From Gautieria morchelliformis (Eukaryota; Basidiomycota; Agaricomycetes; Gomphales; Gomphaceae), in contig WHVA01000127.1 in the NCBI GenBank assembly GCA_015179125.1, positions 124,001-188,000 on the forward strand: a DNA stretch of 64,000 nucleotides, written 5' to 3'. The notes beneath the pieces were generated by a model. It was not told the origin of the DNA. It searched no databases and saw nothing but the letters and a program-made list of their open reading frames with translations. Below are positions 34,434 through 47,290 of this stretch, piece after piece. Within the stretch, counting starts at the first letter, position 1. Every line of letters begins with the position of its first letter. The translations under genes were made by a program, and so were the position numbers.

Positions 34434-37400
34434 GACACAGGGCTGCTAAGTGTGAGTAAATGAGGCAAAATCATAGAATTAGGATCAGAATCACAAAACT
34501 TGAAGCTTGAAAGCTTGCTTTTATGCGGAGTTCAGATCAGTGACCAGTCGATTGTTACGACTCGGCTAGCTACCGATAGGGGTCTCCCGCGCTTGTTGGC
34601 TCGGAGCTGCGTTGTCAGCAGCAGGCCGCCGGGAGCACTGCGGTGAATATTCACACTAGTGGTCAGCGTCATCGAAAATCAAGTATCAAAAAGGTTGGTT
34701 TGTGCGCCAGGCGAAACAAGGAAAAGAAATGTCTACAAAAAAATTCCACAAAAAATATACGAGTTACAAGTCATTTTACACAATTTATACTCACCACCAT
34801 CGACGATGGTGAGCACATATCATATCCTGGCGTTGTTATATGTACAGCTGCGCGGCACTGCGACAGCGCAGGTCCAGTGCTCTCTGGGGTCTCTAGTACG
34901 GCTAGAAGCACTCTTTTTAGTGCCATCTTGGAGGCCGTGTGGCCGCTAGACTCATAACAATCGACCACGCACTCTATTCAGTTTTCGGAATAGTGAATTC
35001 CAGGGCCGGGGCGGGCAGGAAAGCCCGTGTCAGGGCTCGGCTTTCGAGACTCCGGCTCCTCCACATTTATGTAAACTCCGCCTGGACGAGGGCTTTGAAA
35101 ATCGCCGAAACGGATATCGAGCGTGCTCTCGAAGAAATGGGAGCTCGGGTGACAATGGCAGAATGCAGATGTGATTAATTGATTGCGCGCGCCGACACGC
35201 GAAATGGAGTGACGAGATCCGAGTCCGTCCAGAAAAAAGCCGAGCAACGCTGTCAAGCAGACATACCGGTATCTGGTGGCGGATCTGAAATTCGTCGGTA
35301 CCGTGCATCCGTCACCGTGGCTATGATTTGACCCCGACTTTCGATTTAATTCTCGGTATTTCGTGCCCCAATGTAAGTATTTGGGTAGATACAGCACATA
35401 TATATCTATATTTGGACCGCAATCGAACGATCGAGCTTCCCACCCTCGGGTTTAAGGGTCAGGCGGCCCGGTGAAAAGCGGTCATGCTGCCATCCGACGC
35501 CAGCGGGAAAAATTTTTGTCTGACCAGAGCGGATAAGTACTAAGTGATAATCGATAATCGATAAACCCCAGTGAGAATCCAGCTGCTCTGCTTGGACGAC
35601 ATCGTGGCAAATCGTACCTGTAATATCAGTACGAGCGCACCCGACCAGGTCCGCCGAAATGGCACAGAAGTCGTCCTCTGGCAGTACGATATCGGACCAC
35701 ATTTATTGTACATTCTTCGTTACCTAATTACAATAGATTTTTCCTAGAATCGACTCCCAGTGTCCCTGTTTGATCGCACTCCGGGCCACTCGCTTACAGC
35801 CGTTGTTCAGGAAGACGCTACCTGCATATAGACATTAAGTAAAATCGCAAGTACTCAACCCGGTGAAAAGCGCTCATGTTGGCATGAGGCATCGGACGTC
35901 AGCAGGAAAAATCTGCTCCCTTAAAAAACGTCTGACCAGAGCCGATAAGTGATAAACGTTCAAACGTTTAAACCTGCAGATGAGAGCAAACTGCGAGCGC
36001 CGGGAACGTACCGTGTCGAGTGGCTCAATCTGCCGTAGTCTGCATAAATCTGTTAGAATAAGCTTTTGAAAAAAAGCAGACCAGAGCATATTAGAACAAA
36101 AGTAATATTATTATATTAGATTCTAGCAACATAGGTACCGAAAGTAAACTACGGCCTCAAATGGGAACGGAAATTATGGTAACCGCACCTCCCTGTGTAT
36201 CGCAATCCCCAAACGTAGGAGCCCTGCAAATATCGCCGCAACGTAACGGTAGCGCTGCGCGCGGATGGAGGGTGCCGGCCGGTGCGAAATGAGCTGGATA
36301 GGTGCTGTCGTTGGCAGATGGTAGCCATAGAGGGATGGAGGCAGGTAGGTGGACCGCGGCGGTGGCGGAGCTAAGACAAGGGTGGATGCTAATAGAAGTG
36401 GGGATGTGGTGAGAGGAGAGAAAGAAACATTGACACCGAGTACTTGAGATTGCATGGGGTTTGTCAGCACTGGACAATTTCAAGAGACTGGTGTGAACTG
36501 GAGTAAAAAGCATCCTCGATACTAGTAAACTTGGCGTCAGATTTGCAGTGTCAGTCGTTTCAAGCAGCTAGATTTCAGTTTCAGTTTTTCAAGAAAGTTC
36601 ACTAATGAACAGATTTGAGAGCAGATACTATCCAATTGGTGCAGGTTGCAGATTTTCCTTCCATTAGTTTCCGATGGCAGCATGACCATTTTTCACTAGG
36701 GCTTAACTGTGGGCACATACCAGAAGTGTAGAAGAAGAGGATGGAATGGCATGAGTTTGGCTGCAAGCGGTGCCATTCATGTTCAGTTCAATGTGGTTGG
36801 TTTAAATGGTTTTGTTGCTGATCCTCAGGCTAGTGTAGAATTATGAGGCCGGTAGCAAAGTTAATGGAAAGACTTCACATAAGAAACACCAAACTCACCT
36901 GTAATTGCTTGGCATCACAGGCCATTGTGTCATATGCTTCCATGACGGCAGCTTGAGTCGATTGGGGTTGTCTCGGCAGAAGTCAATAGCAAAGAGGTTC
37001 CTAAAAGATGTGATGTAAAATGAAGGCATAGGACACAATGCAGACTCACTTCACCAAGCTAATGAAAAGGGATTAAGAGAGGTTGAATAAGTGTTTGACA
37101 GGTGTGGAATTCAAACTTCAAACGAAGTTGAATTGAGTTCGAAATCAAGAAAGAGGAGTTCAAGTGTATGCAGGTATATGCACACTTGAAGAAGTAATGT
37201 CAGATATATGCATCTCAAAGTAACTAGGTGCTTCGAGGCTGATGAGTTCAATAGACTAGGGTTTTTAGATTACATGTCACTAGCTATTTAACTGTCTAGG
37301 ATGGAAGTCTCAACAGGGATGATAGTTCTGGTTTGTATGTGGACATGGGTGTGGATCAGCATCCACAGAATGAAGAGCCAGATGCTGCAGTTGCTGCATA

Positions 37401-39437
37401 TCTTGTCTATTGAATCGTATAGCATTGGTGTGTTTTTATATCAGAATGGTAGATGGAGAGTTGAGAATAAAATAAAAAATAATCTATGTGATGTCCTGAT
37501 CATTCTCCTTGGATCAGGGTTGCTCGGGCTCGGTGTCCAATCTATGGTTGTGGGTTCGTCCAAGGATCTACGGATCAGGTATCAGTCCATGGATCAGTGA
37601 ATGACCTGGAATGGGATGTGGGTGCATGTGATGGCTCAGGGCTTTCTGGGAGGACGTTGGGTAAGGGCAGGACAGTAAGGGATGGCATAAGTGATGATGT
37701 GGGATTTCATAGCTATATTTGTAACAGTTGATCCCCTTGTCTGGGTGAAAGAAATTGTTCAGCCCTTTCCATGCAACCACCGCCATCTTTTCCTTTTTGA
37801 CCTTAATGCATGTAGTATCACTGGTGGTAGCATGTGCAGTGTTCACTTCAGGGTGCATAGCAGACTGCTTGCCAGGGTGATCAGGAGGAAAGCAGTTTTG
37901 GAGGAGGCTTGGAGCCATCTCCCGATCGGATCAATAGAAGCTTGCTTGTGGGACATGGAGTAATAAAAATAAAAAATATTACCAACTGAAGCCTTTGATA
38001 TTCTATGACCGATGGTGTTACAAGGGATTAGTGAGCTGCTGTTGTTGATAGTAAATTGGGTCAGAACATGCATCCATTCCAATTACTCTACTGGCTTACC
38101 AGCTTAGTCTTGGCACTTGGCATCAGAGACTGTCAGGGGACCCTTTTCCAAAGCCATTCCCAAGCCCAGCCCCAGTCTGAGTCTGACCCCACCCAGAGCC
38201 CCCAACCCACCCCCACATCAGCCTCGGTCCCAAAGCCAAAGTCCCAGACCCTCAGTATCAGCTTCTATCCCCACATGGTGTCAGAGTTGCATGCAGGGTC
38301 ATACACATTAGGCAGTTGCCATGGAGGTCAGGGCCAGTGTCGCCTACAAGGTGAGTGCCCTTGGAGATGTGAAGGGATGTGTGACGGTGCAAGTATATAG
38401 TTAGTGTGCTGGCAGCGAGGATCCCTCTCTGCCAGGCCATGTGATTTCTGCTGTCTAAAGAGAGTTGCCCTTACAGAGACTGCAGAGCTGGGATAGCCAG
38501 GGATGGTACACTGCTTGAAGTGGAGATGGCTGGGTTAGAGTAAGCATTGACATGGTCTGGTATCAGTGGATATTGGTGAGTGTCAGGTGACAATCTAACA
38601 GCTGGGATAAACTTAACGTAACCTTGATGTCTGGTAGGTCTGAACTACAGGTTGAGTAAGTCTGGAATAGCAAATTTTTTTCGCACCTGAGTCCATCCTC
38701 GGACCGGTGTTCGTTGAACTAATTTAAGTTCAGTCATGTGTTATGGTTACCTCTGAACCAGTGCACTAGGTACAATTTCATGTCACACCGCCGAGCTCTG
38801 AACCTATGGTCGTAATGGTACAGTATTTCTGCAACTCATCTGCAGAGGTCAGCGAGCTATAGTTATTATCACAAATACGGGTAGAGCAATTGACTTGAGT
38901 GGGGACTGTGGATATTGTTGGCTCAGGGTGAGATGCGAGGGGATGGTTACATTAATCAAGCTCGGCAGCGATTGAGTGCAGTGCAGATGGAGATTGGCGG
39001 CGGTTGAGCAGTAGTGAGGGGAGACGAGTGAGCAGCGACAGGATGAACAGCTTTGTAGCTTTCAGCGAGCATATGATACTTGCACTTGAAGTACTTCGAT
39101 CCCAATTAATGGCTGGCATGAGAGTGATATTTCGATGACGTCGGGGTGCTATATCCACTCCGTTGTAATACAGGAAACGTCGATCTAGTGTATTAGGTTC
39201 GCGTGCCGAATAAGCTAACAAGTAGAATGCGTTCAAGGGAGCGGAGAGCGTTGTAATATATATGCGTTGCTCTTAAATTCTGGCGATTCAATGGCCAACC
39301 GACTGAGTGGAGGTTAACTTTACGCCGACTCTGCCATAAACATGTCGTTCTAAGTACATATGGCGAATCATTGATTAAAGTATGCTCTTAATCGTACATA
39401 GGTTGCTGACGACATCAACTCAGCTACCGGGACCGCC
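34434..39437. other. Long intergenic and repeat-rich stretch, no gene recognised
   Basis: No frame shows a family signature or a credible exon chain over 5 kb. It contains a diverged direct repeat (35,470-35,535 and 35,866-35,945). A copy of the dispersed leader-like repeat lies at about 38,410-38,475 ('gaggatccctctctgccaggcc' then 'gagttgcccttacagag'). Hydrophilic low-complexity frames at 37,570-37,920 and 38,060-38,400 are not supported. The 3' region of the eisosome gene lies at the right end. Confidence 0.35.
35470..35945. repeat. Pair of diverged direct repeats
   Basis: 35,470-35,535 (cggtgaaaagcggtcatgctg ... gcgggaaaaattt ... gtctgaccagagcggataagt) recurs at 35,862-35,945 with the same order of phrases (cggtgaaaagcgctcatgttg ... 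gcaggaaaaatct ... gtctgaccagagccgataagt), the second copy being longer by small insertions. Non-coding. Confidence 0.6.
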
Positions 39438-42271
39438 TTAATGTTCCAGGTTTGTTACAAAGTGGCTTTGGCCATACCCTGGTGATGGTGGCGGGCCATC
39501 GCTGTTCGCGACACGCACATTCCCCAACACGCCATAGTCACTCATGACAGGACTATCTGGCTCCTGTGTGGGGTCTGGTGCCTGTGCACCCGGCGGAAGC
39601 TGGCCCGAACGCCCGAGATTATCCTGCGAATTGCTATATGCGAGGCTAGAGCCCGTACGGACAGGGTATGGGCTCGAAGGCAGAGGACGCTTCTTGGCCA
39701 TGTCAGGATCTGACCCTGACCGGCCACCACGTTTGAACGCTGCAGCGGAAATAGTGCGCGGGCCAGCCGGGCCTGGTGACGTGACATTCTGTAGAGACGA
39801 CGTCGGCGTTGGATACTCGGGCGGTGTCCCATACGTTTCAGAATTCATAGGAGATGGCGTCGCATTAGACCCAAAGCGGGGAGATTCGGGCGGCATGGGG
39901 ATACTGCCTACTCCTGGATTAGGCGACACACTCCTCGGCTGCGCGAACGGTGCCAAAGGGGGTGACAAGGGACTAGGAGATCGACCTATCGACAAGGGGC
40001 GCGTAGGCTGCAGGCTAGTCGGAGACTGGTACGGCTGTTGCTGGGAAGGCGACATAGGCCCTGGTGGTGCGAAGTGTAACGTGTCCAGTTCCCGCGCTAC
40101 TTCGCGCGCCGCAGCCGAGTTACGTGCTTGCACGTCCTCGGGAGGCTCAAGCTCGTTTGTATACTCGGGCGGGTCGTGCTCGTGCTCATCTTCTTGTACA
40201 GGGGCATGTGTTGGAGAGACGGGAGCTGCGGGTGAAGGTATCAGAGCGATGAGGTCAGGAAAAGAGTACAAGGAGAAATCCAAGGCCACACAAAAGGGTT
40301 TATAAGAGCACCAGCCATTCCCAGGCTAGTAGCCAAGAAGGAATCATATCTCCCTCACTCCTGATGTCGTCTAATCCACGGAGTAGCCTCATCTTCAAAC
40401 TCCCACTCACCATCATAGGAGCCAGCATTCACACCACGTCCCGACCATCCCCCCCGGCACTTGGAAACATGGGACTGGCTACTCCAGGCGCAATGGGCCC
40501 CATTCCAGACACCTCCATGCTCGGGGTGCGGAAGCGTACTCCCTTCTCAACGCCCAGGGTATCAGTCGACCCTGTGCGCTGATCCTGGGATTCCTGAATA
40601 TATGCCAGCTGCGAGCTGTCTTGGCTGCCAGTCCGTGAGTGTGCTTGGCCGTACTCATCGCCACTCCAGACATTTCCTCCTACGGTCACTGATGGCGGGG
40701 GAACTCGCACCCATTCACTATCACGATTGTCGCTTCGCTCAGGGTTAGCTCCCTCACTTCCATCCAACCGCAAAGCGTCCGCTATACTGGCGCTGAAACT
40801 ATCTCCGCCAAGGCCCGAACCCGTGCCGGCCCCTGTGTTACTCCTTGCTTTGACGGGAAATGTGCTAAATTGACCACCGCCGCCGCCAATGCCTATACGA
40901 GGTCCGTCATCGCCAGTGCGGATGGGTCCGCTACCAAATCGGCGATGCGCCCCTGACTCACCGAACTCGTTCGTTGGAGGCTCGTCCTGCGTCGGGGAGG
41001 TGTTAGACAACTTAGTTACGTGCATAGTAACGCGCAGATCTCCAGCGTTCGGAGTTGAGAAACCTCCGTCAGCGGGTTGCGGCTGCGCATCCTCGACTTG
41101 GCTGCCCTGGTTTGGCGCATCGCCAGGTCCGCCTGACAATGGCTGTTGATATACGTCGGCGTTCTCGTTCATATCTGCAGGTGGAGCCGTAAACACCACC
41201 TCACCAATGCAACGCGATACTTCGGCTGCAAGGTTTTCGGTCTTCGCGTGTGACTGGTAGAATGCACGTGGCTGGCCGGGCGGTGTGTGCTCGAGCGGGA
41301 TTTCCTAGTTGATGAGTACGAAATGATGAGTAGAGAAAACGTACAGAAAATTGGTGACGAACCTCAATGAGAAGTTTCCCGAGTTCTCCTACAATCTGAA
41401 GGATGTGTAAGCTGAATCGTGATCACGGAGGTCCGTCATGCAGCCTGACAGCGGATGCCACTCCAACTGAGAAATCACTCACTGTGGCTTTCTCTCCAAA
41501 CTCGAGTAAACCACCAAGCTTCAACGCCATGAAATTACGCGTGCTTAAACGCTTAAAATCGCCCAACCGTGCCTCCTCAACCATAATTTCGGTATCCAGT
41601 CCTCGAATTTCATCTCTTAGGTTGCCCAACAAAGACGTCTGCGCTGGGAGATTTTTATTCTTTGTTCACAATGTCAGTGCAACGCAAGAATTGGACCTCA
41701 AAATAGAACATGAACCTCGCCAGACATTTTACTGAGTTTCTTGTCAGCAGCGTCAGCCTTGGCGGAAACGCTCTTCCGCTTCCGTTTCAGCTCATCAAGT
41801 TTCTCCTCCCGGCTACGAATGGATTTGAGGTGGGCCCTCACAGTATGTTCATGATTGGCGAAGTTGTTAAGCGCGGTGGAAATATGAGCGTAGATGCTGG
41901 TAGCGTGCAAGAGTACGTCCTGTGTGTTCAAGTGTTCAACGGCAATGTAAGCTATAGAGCATCACGCGAGCTGTAAACACACCCCAAGGTCTTCACCTTC
42001 GCCCAGACCCCAGGCTTTCAATGATTCGGAAGCCCGGGTAAAGTCGACGGCTAACTTCTGCAAACTGTCGAACCGCAATGCCAATCCCACAACACAAGTT
42101 GAATAAGGATAAGATCCCGCATAAGATACTCGTGACATACGTTGTCAAGATTGCCTTTTCGTTTGTAATGAGGTCCTGCAAGAGTTTGAGATCCTTGTTA
42201 CCAAGCCCTGGGAGTGTGGTCGTGTGTGCGATTTTGGATGCGAACGAGCCTGAAGATTTCCCTTTGAACAT
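39438..42271 (-). CDS. Eisosome core component, Pil1/Lsp1-type BAR protein with long disordered tail
   Basis: Start at 42,271 (MFKGKSSGSFASKIAHTTTL). Exons joined by GT-AG introns give the Pil1/Lsp1 BAR-like domain: LPGLGNKDLKLLQDLI, KLAVDFTRASESLKAWGLGE (about 42,040), HISTALNNFANHEHTVRAHL (about 41,870), EEKLDELKRKRKSVSAKADA, EIRGLDTEIMVEEARLGDFK (about 41,610-41,550). It is followed by GEVVFTAPP (about 41,190) and several hundred residues of Ser/Pro/Gly-rich disordered sequence ending at 39,438. Pil1 family proteins coat plasma-membrane furrows (eisosomes) and bind PI(4,5)P2. The long tail is usual in basidiomycete members and is a likely phospho-regulated region. Near 40,449-40,455 a C7 run (G7 on the coding strand) is followed by a TGA before the best intron donor (gtgagt, about 40,413). 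One extra G would let the exon read through to that donor; alternatively a weak donor gtcggg just after the run restores the same frame. Confidence 0.9.
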
Positions 42272-42764
42272 GATTCGTCGCAAACGGAAGTGCCTCGCGT
42301 CGTGTGCGCCGCTTGATCGTGTAACTGCGGAGAGAGCGGAGATGGAAAAATAGCTTCAGTGTCCGCTGTCGTTGACGTAGGGAATGGCACCGATGACAGG
42401 TGACTACTTGACAATACTCATAGCCGCATTTGGTTCTGCGTAACGGCTAAAACTCGTGTGAGCAACTCCCTGGAACAAGAATCCCCTCCAAAACAGGTAG
42501 TACAGGTGTCGCAGAAACCATTCAAAAGAAAATCTGAAGGTATTTGTATACAATTAGATACAGTACTGTTTTATTACAAAAGTAATATTACAACTGCATG
42601 TAACTCACCAGGAGGCGGCGGCCGCGGCGTAGATCTGCAACGGCCCGCCTTGCATTTACTTGACATTTCTCTTGCGGTGCCTACTTCCATCTAGCTAAAC
42701 TAGCTGTACTGCGTCCGCGTTATCAGTGTATCCCGTACTGCCATCCTGCTGCAACAACCGATGG
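42272..42764. other. Intergenic between eisosome and NACHT genes
   Basis: Holds the eisosome gene's promoter/5' UTR and the NACHT gene's 3' flank. No coding signal. A GC-rich patch ggcggcggccgcggcg at 42,613-42,628. Confidence 0.4.
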
Positions 42765-45700
42765 TCACATCATGCACGGTTCTGCATGTACCGCACAGCC
42801 ATATGCCCCTACCCTAGCGTCCACGTCTGCGATTTTGGCCAGTAGCAGCCGAACAATCTCCCCGTGATCTTTTGACGCCGCCGCCTGCAGTGCACGGCTA
42901 TAGTGACCTCGGGAGTTCATACCTGCTCCTTTCTCCAACAGTAGTCGAACGACGGCATCGTGACCTCTGGAAGACGCGACTTGTAGCGCACTGCCATATC
43001 GTCCTCCTTGTGCATTCACCTCTGCGCCCTTCGCCAGCAATAACCGAACTATATCCTCGCGACCTACTAATGCCGCCGCCTGCAACGCACTGCCATGCTC
43101 TCCACCGTGAGCAGTCGCGTGTGCTCCATGTTCCAGCAGCAGAGTAACAGCTACATGGTGCCCTCCAAATGATGCCGCCTGCAATGCAGTTCCATACGTT
43201 CCTCCTCGCCCATTCACATTTGCTCCCTTCTGCAGCAGCAATGCAACAATCGCATCGTGACCCCTGACACACGCCGCCTGCAATGCAGTTCCATACGTTC
43301 CTCCTCGCCCATTCACCTTTGCTCCCTTCTGCAGCAGCAATGCAACAATCGCATCGTGACCCCTGAAACACGCCGCTTGCAATGCAGTTCCATACGTTCC
43401 TCCTCGCCCATTCACATTTGCTCCCTTCTGCAGCAGCAATGCAACAATCGCATCGTGACCACTGAAACACGCCGCCTGCAATGCGAAACACGCCACCTGC
43501 AACGCACCACCATCCACGCCTCGCGCGTTCACATCGGCTCCTTTATCGAGCAGTAATAGAACAATGCCCTCATGACCTTCTGACGATGCCGCCTGCAACG
43601 CCGTGCCGAAAGGTCCTCCCTGTGCATTCAGCTCTGCCCCATTCGCCATGAGTAGCCGAACGATCCTCTCGTGGCCTTGTGATGCCGCTGCCTGTAGCGG
43701 AGAGCCGTAATGTCCTCCGTGTGCATTCACGTCCGCTGAATTTTCGAGCAGCAGCTCGACGATGCCATCTTGACCTCTGTACGAAGCGGCCTGCAGCGCA
43801 CTGCCAAATAGCCATCCTCGTGCATTTACGTCCGCGCCCTTCTGCAACAGCAATCGAACGATGTCTTCGTGGCCTTCCGACGCCGCTTGCAGCGCAGAGC
43901 CATATTTTCCTCCTGGTGCATTCACGTTCGCTCCTCTCTCCAACAGCAGCCGAACAATGGCGCCGTCACCCGTATACGATGCCTCTTGTAGTGCATTGCC
44001 GAACTCTAGCCCTTCTCCATTTATTTCAGCTCCGTTCTCCAACAGTAGCGCAACAATGGTACGGTGACCCCCAGATGACGCCGCCTGCAATGCACTAACA
44101 TACTTTCCTCCGTCCACGTCCGCTCCATTCTCGAGCAGCAACCTGGCGATGCCCTCGTGACCCTTTGAAGATGCTGTACACAATAGATTGTCCAACGGTA
44201 AACCTTCATTTATGTCAGCTCCCTCCTTCAGCAGGAGTCGAACAATGCCCTCGTGGCCCCTGGATATTGCCAGGCGCAGCGCACTGCCACACTGTCCTTC
44301 CTGCGCATTAACGTCCGCTCCCTTCTCCAGTAGTAAGCGAACAATACGCTCGTGACCTTCTGACGACGCTGCCTGCAAAGCACTACCGAAACGGCCGCCC
44401 TGGGCGTTCACATCTGCCCCACTTGTTAACAAACTCCGAGATACTCTTTCCAGCCCAGCCATGGATGTGTAATAAAGAGGGGCGCAATTGAATGGTAACC
44501 CCACGGAGTGAATATCGTCTGGATTGTAAAGTACCAACCAGTTTCCGTACATAGCTCCCTGAAGCTGAAAGAGGTCCGCTATTAGTCTGTGCAGAGTTTC
44601 TGAGTTACCATCAACGTCTGACTGAGCGTGACGAGTCCAGTGTCTCGCCGCATAATCTGATAGTGGATGTGTTCGACGTGTACTTGAGTTTACACAGTGA
44701 TGTTGGGTGAACTGCAAGAGGTAGGCCAGACATGTCTTGGCAAGGAAAATGTCAGCAATCTTTTGATTGAAATGATAGTATGATAGCATGGCGTCGCTCT
44801 TGCAAAGGTGTTCTGAGATCAAATATTCTCGGACAGAGAAATGCGCGAGTCTGAGCACTGCCATGTCATGAAACGGTGCCAGCCGGTCTACGGTATTGTC
44901 CCTGCCGCCCTCGTCCTTCCGATAGTGTATTATATCATCTGAGGGCGAGATGGTGACGAGGCTGGAGCATATTGTCAGAATATCTCGTGGATCACGGAGA
45001 CGCCGACGTGTGTCAAATCTAGGCCCATTTTCTGCGTCAAGATCAACGGCAATGATTTCGACGGCCTCTTCCAGCGATATCGGGCGAACCGAGAAAGCGA
45101 GCCATTGCAACAAGCTGAGAGCATCCTGCCTATCACCTTCATGAATGTCTAGGAGAATCCTATCATAGGTTTCATAGAGGGTTTTTGGTAAGCACCTTAG
45201 TGCTTTCTCAAGTGCGGCAGGAGAACGACACATTCGTAGTGAATCCAGCTGACAAACAACCCATCGAAACCTTGCAGTACTTTCAGCTAGTACACACTCG
45301 TGGGAAAGGACGGTCCACATTACATTCCATGAGCACCTTCAATTAAGGCGCGTTCGATCATTCCCTTTTCCTCTGCTGAGCACATCTTTAACTTGATATC
45401 ATGAGCGAGTGTTTGAGATACGTGGACTCGGATGTCACTGTTGACAAGAGTCTCATCCATAGGTACTCGATGTGAAATCAAGTAATTCAGCGTTCCTTCA
45501 ATGTCTTGCTTGGTCCGACTAGTTGTCAGCAGGTGTAACGTGCCAAGTCCCCAGTGGTGGATCTCTCTAAGGAGAGTCAGAAGCTCTGGTTGATCCGGGC
45601 ACTCGTCAAGTGCATCGAAGACGATATATACGTTCCGAAAGCTGCCAACGATTGACCTGACGGTGGACATTAGCACCTCCATGGTTGGCGTTTGATGTTC

Positions 45701-46893
45701 TTCTGCATTCTCAGAGTATAGCTTCGCCAACGCGTCGGGCGTACCCGAGCATTGTAGAGAGAGTTGTTTGATCAGACAACGCAAGATGGCATGTGACCGA
45801 ATATCTGCATCGTGGAAATCGAAATAGTAATATGCAACTGCCGTCGAGGTATCGGATCTTGTGTGTCGGTAGATCTCTTCAATGATCGTGGAGCTTCACA
45901 CACCAATGGGTTATCATGAGGCTATAAACGCTGAAGAAGTCGATGTATTCACCATAAGATTGTTTTCCCGGCACCAGCTGTGCTGGTCAATGAGCGGCAT
46001 GGACCGATCAAGCAGCTCTATGGAGAACGTACGGATGCCATGAAGCCATAAGAACGAATTGGCCTGACCTTTCCAGTCTTCAAAAAGCTTTCCTCGCACA
46101 AACCACGAGCCAGTCGTTGCCTGTCGCTCCCTACATGCATTCGTATGCTTCGACTGGTAATCGGGAGCGGACAGCCAAGTATAGATTTTCTGACGATGTT
46201 CTTCTACATACATAGGAATCGTCAAGTTAGCAGGCTACCGCCATTTTGTCACATTTACATACTCAATTTGGTTTCTTCGTATGACTGGTTCCTCGCCGCA
46301 GAATCTTCTCGCAAAGCTTCAACGCCGGCATGTATCGCGGACGCCATACGCCTGTCGGGACCATTAGAAGTGGTATGCACTCCTGTAACAGAAGAACGTA
46401 CGTCTGATCAACATTCAAGGTAAGACTTAACAAGTGCTGGAACTGTCCGAGATGGTCAAGGGTTTTTCTAACTTCCGCTTCTTTGAGCGGCCAGATGAGC
46501 GACCTCAGGCGATCTGTGCGTTGACCCTTGGTTTCCAACTTCGTTTTGAGACTTTGCAGCTCGGAATGGCAGCTCGGAAGGCCAATGGGATTGTGGAGTA
46601 GATCGATCAAAGCTGCCAATCGGGAGGGCGGGAATGCATCCCCATCCGACTCCTCAATCAAGTCACGAACATCATCTAGCACTTTCTGGAGTCCAATCAA
46701 CTGGTCAATAACTCTCTTTTTATCTCTGGACGCGTTCTGTATGCCACACCCATAGCTGTAGCAGGCGCTAATTGTAGCTGCAGTGAGCTGAAGGACGGCA
46801 ATGACACTCGCTGATGGTTCTGATTGTTAGCATCCTTTCAGAAATGACCTGAGCGGTCGCCGACTTGCCAGCTAGTCCCAGAGCTGCTGCCAT
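42765..46893 (-). CDS. NLR-like protein: NACHT NTPase with ankyrin repeats
   Basis: The start at 46,893 gives MAAALGLA; a GC-AG intron (gcaagt...cag, 46,868 to about 46,813) joins it to SVIAVLQLTAATISACYSYG, the usual N-terminus of this basidiomycete family, followed by KEAEVRKTLDHLGQFQHLL (about 46,470). The NACHT domain follows: RQKIYTWLSAPD, TTGSWFV, FLWLHGIPGAGKTIL (P-loop assembled across two introns near 46,025 and 45,950), Walker B VYIVFDALDECPDQPE (about 45,620), FRWVVCQLDSLR (about 45,260) and LPKTLYETYDRIL. A winged-helix-like region with LAHFSVREYLIS (about 44,840) precedes about 17 ankyrin repeats of 33 residues (GADVNAQGG..GSALQAA...GH..IVRLLLEK) to a stop at 42,765. All introns are frame-consistent and no lesion is seen. 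Such STAND proteins are candidate non-self sensors; the binding partner is unknown. Confidence 0.93.
43166..43465 (-). repeat. Near-identical ankyrin-coding units (99 bp)
   Basis: Three successive 99-bp units (about 43,166-43,264, 43,265-43,363, 43,364-43,462) differ at only a few positions, far less than the flanking ankyrin units. Just upstream a partial duplication yields ALQVACFALQAACF (about 43,480-43,500). This indicates recent unit expansion or conversion within the array. Confidence 0.88.
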
Positions 46894-47290
46894 GGCATCG
46901 AGCCGCTGATGGTGTAGGAGTATGTGAGCCCACGATTTCTTTAAATACTAATAGCTGCGGATCTCGAAGCCTTCTTAGGTTCTTACGTGTAACGAATTGA
47001 AGTCCATCAGGCAAACCGCGCGGCGCCGGTATGACATCGTCACACGCCGTGACAATGGCCATACATCAGGAAAAACCCGAAATCCTGGTAGCGGCGCCTA
47101 CCCACACGTCGCGTCACGTGGTCTACTGTAGCCCATGTAGTTGCGCGCGTGGCTGCGTAAGTCCACATAGTCCTCTGTGCTCAAACGTCCCTATGTATCT
47201 TATGTTAGATACATATCCGAGCCCTTTCTACCATAGACATCTGCCGTCTATCGTCGGCTAGAGCGCAAGCGCCCATCTACACACCAATAC
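46894..47290. other. Divergent intergenic region
   Basis: Between the NACHT gene (leftward) and the cyclin-like fragment (rightward). No coding signal; presumably holds the NACHT promoter. Confidence 0.4.

Noticed and set aside
39544..40305. Plus-strand Gly/Arg/Cys-rich frame
   Set aside because: Shadow of the disordered tail of the eisosome gene on the minus strand.
42872..44098. Regularly spaced repeats and overlapping frames on both strands
   Set aside because: Not a CRISPR array: the periodicity is 99 bp and encodes ankyrin repeats; no spacers, and this is a eukaryote.
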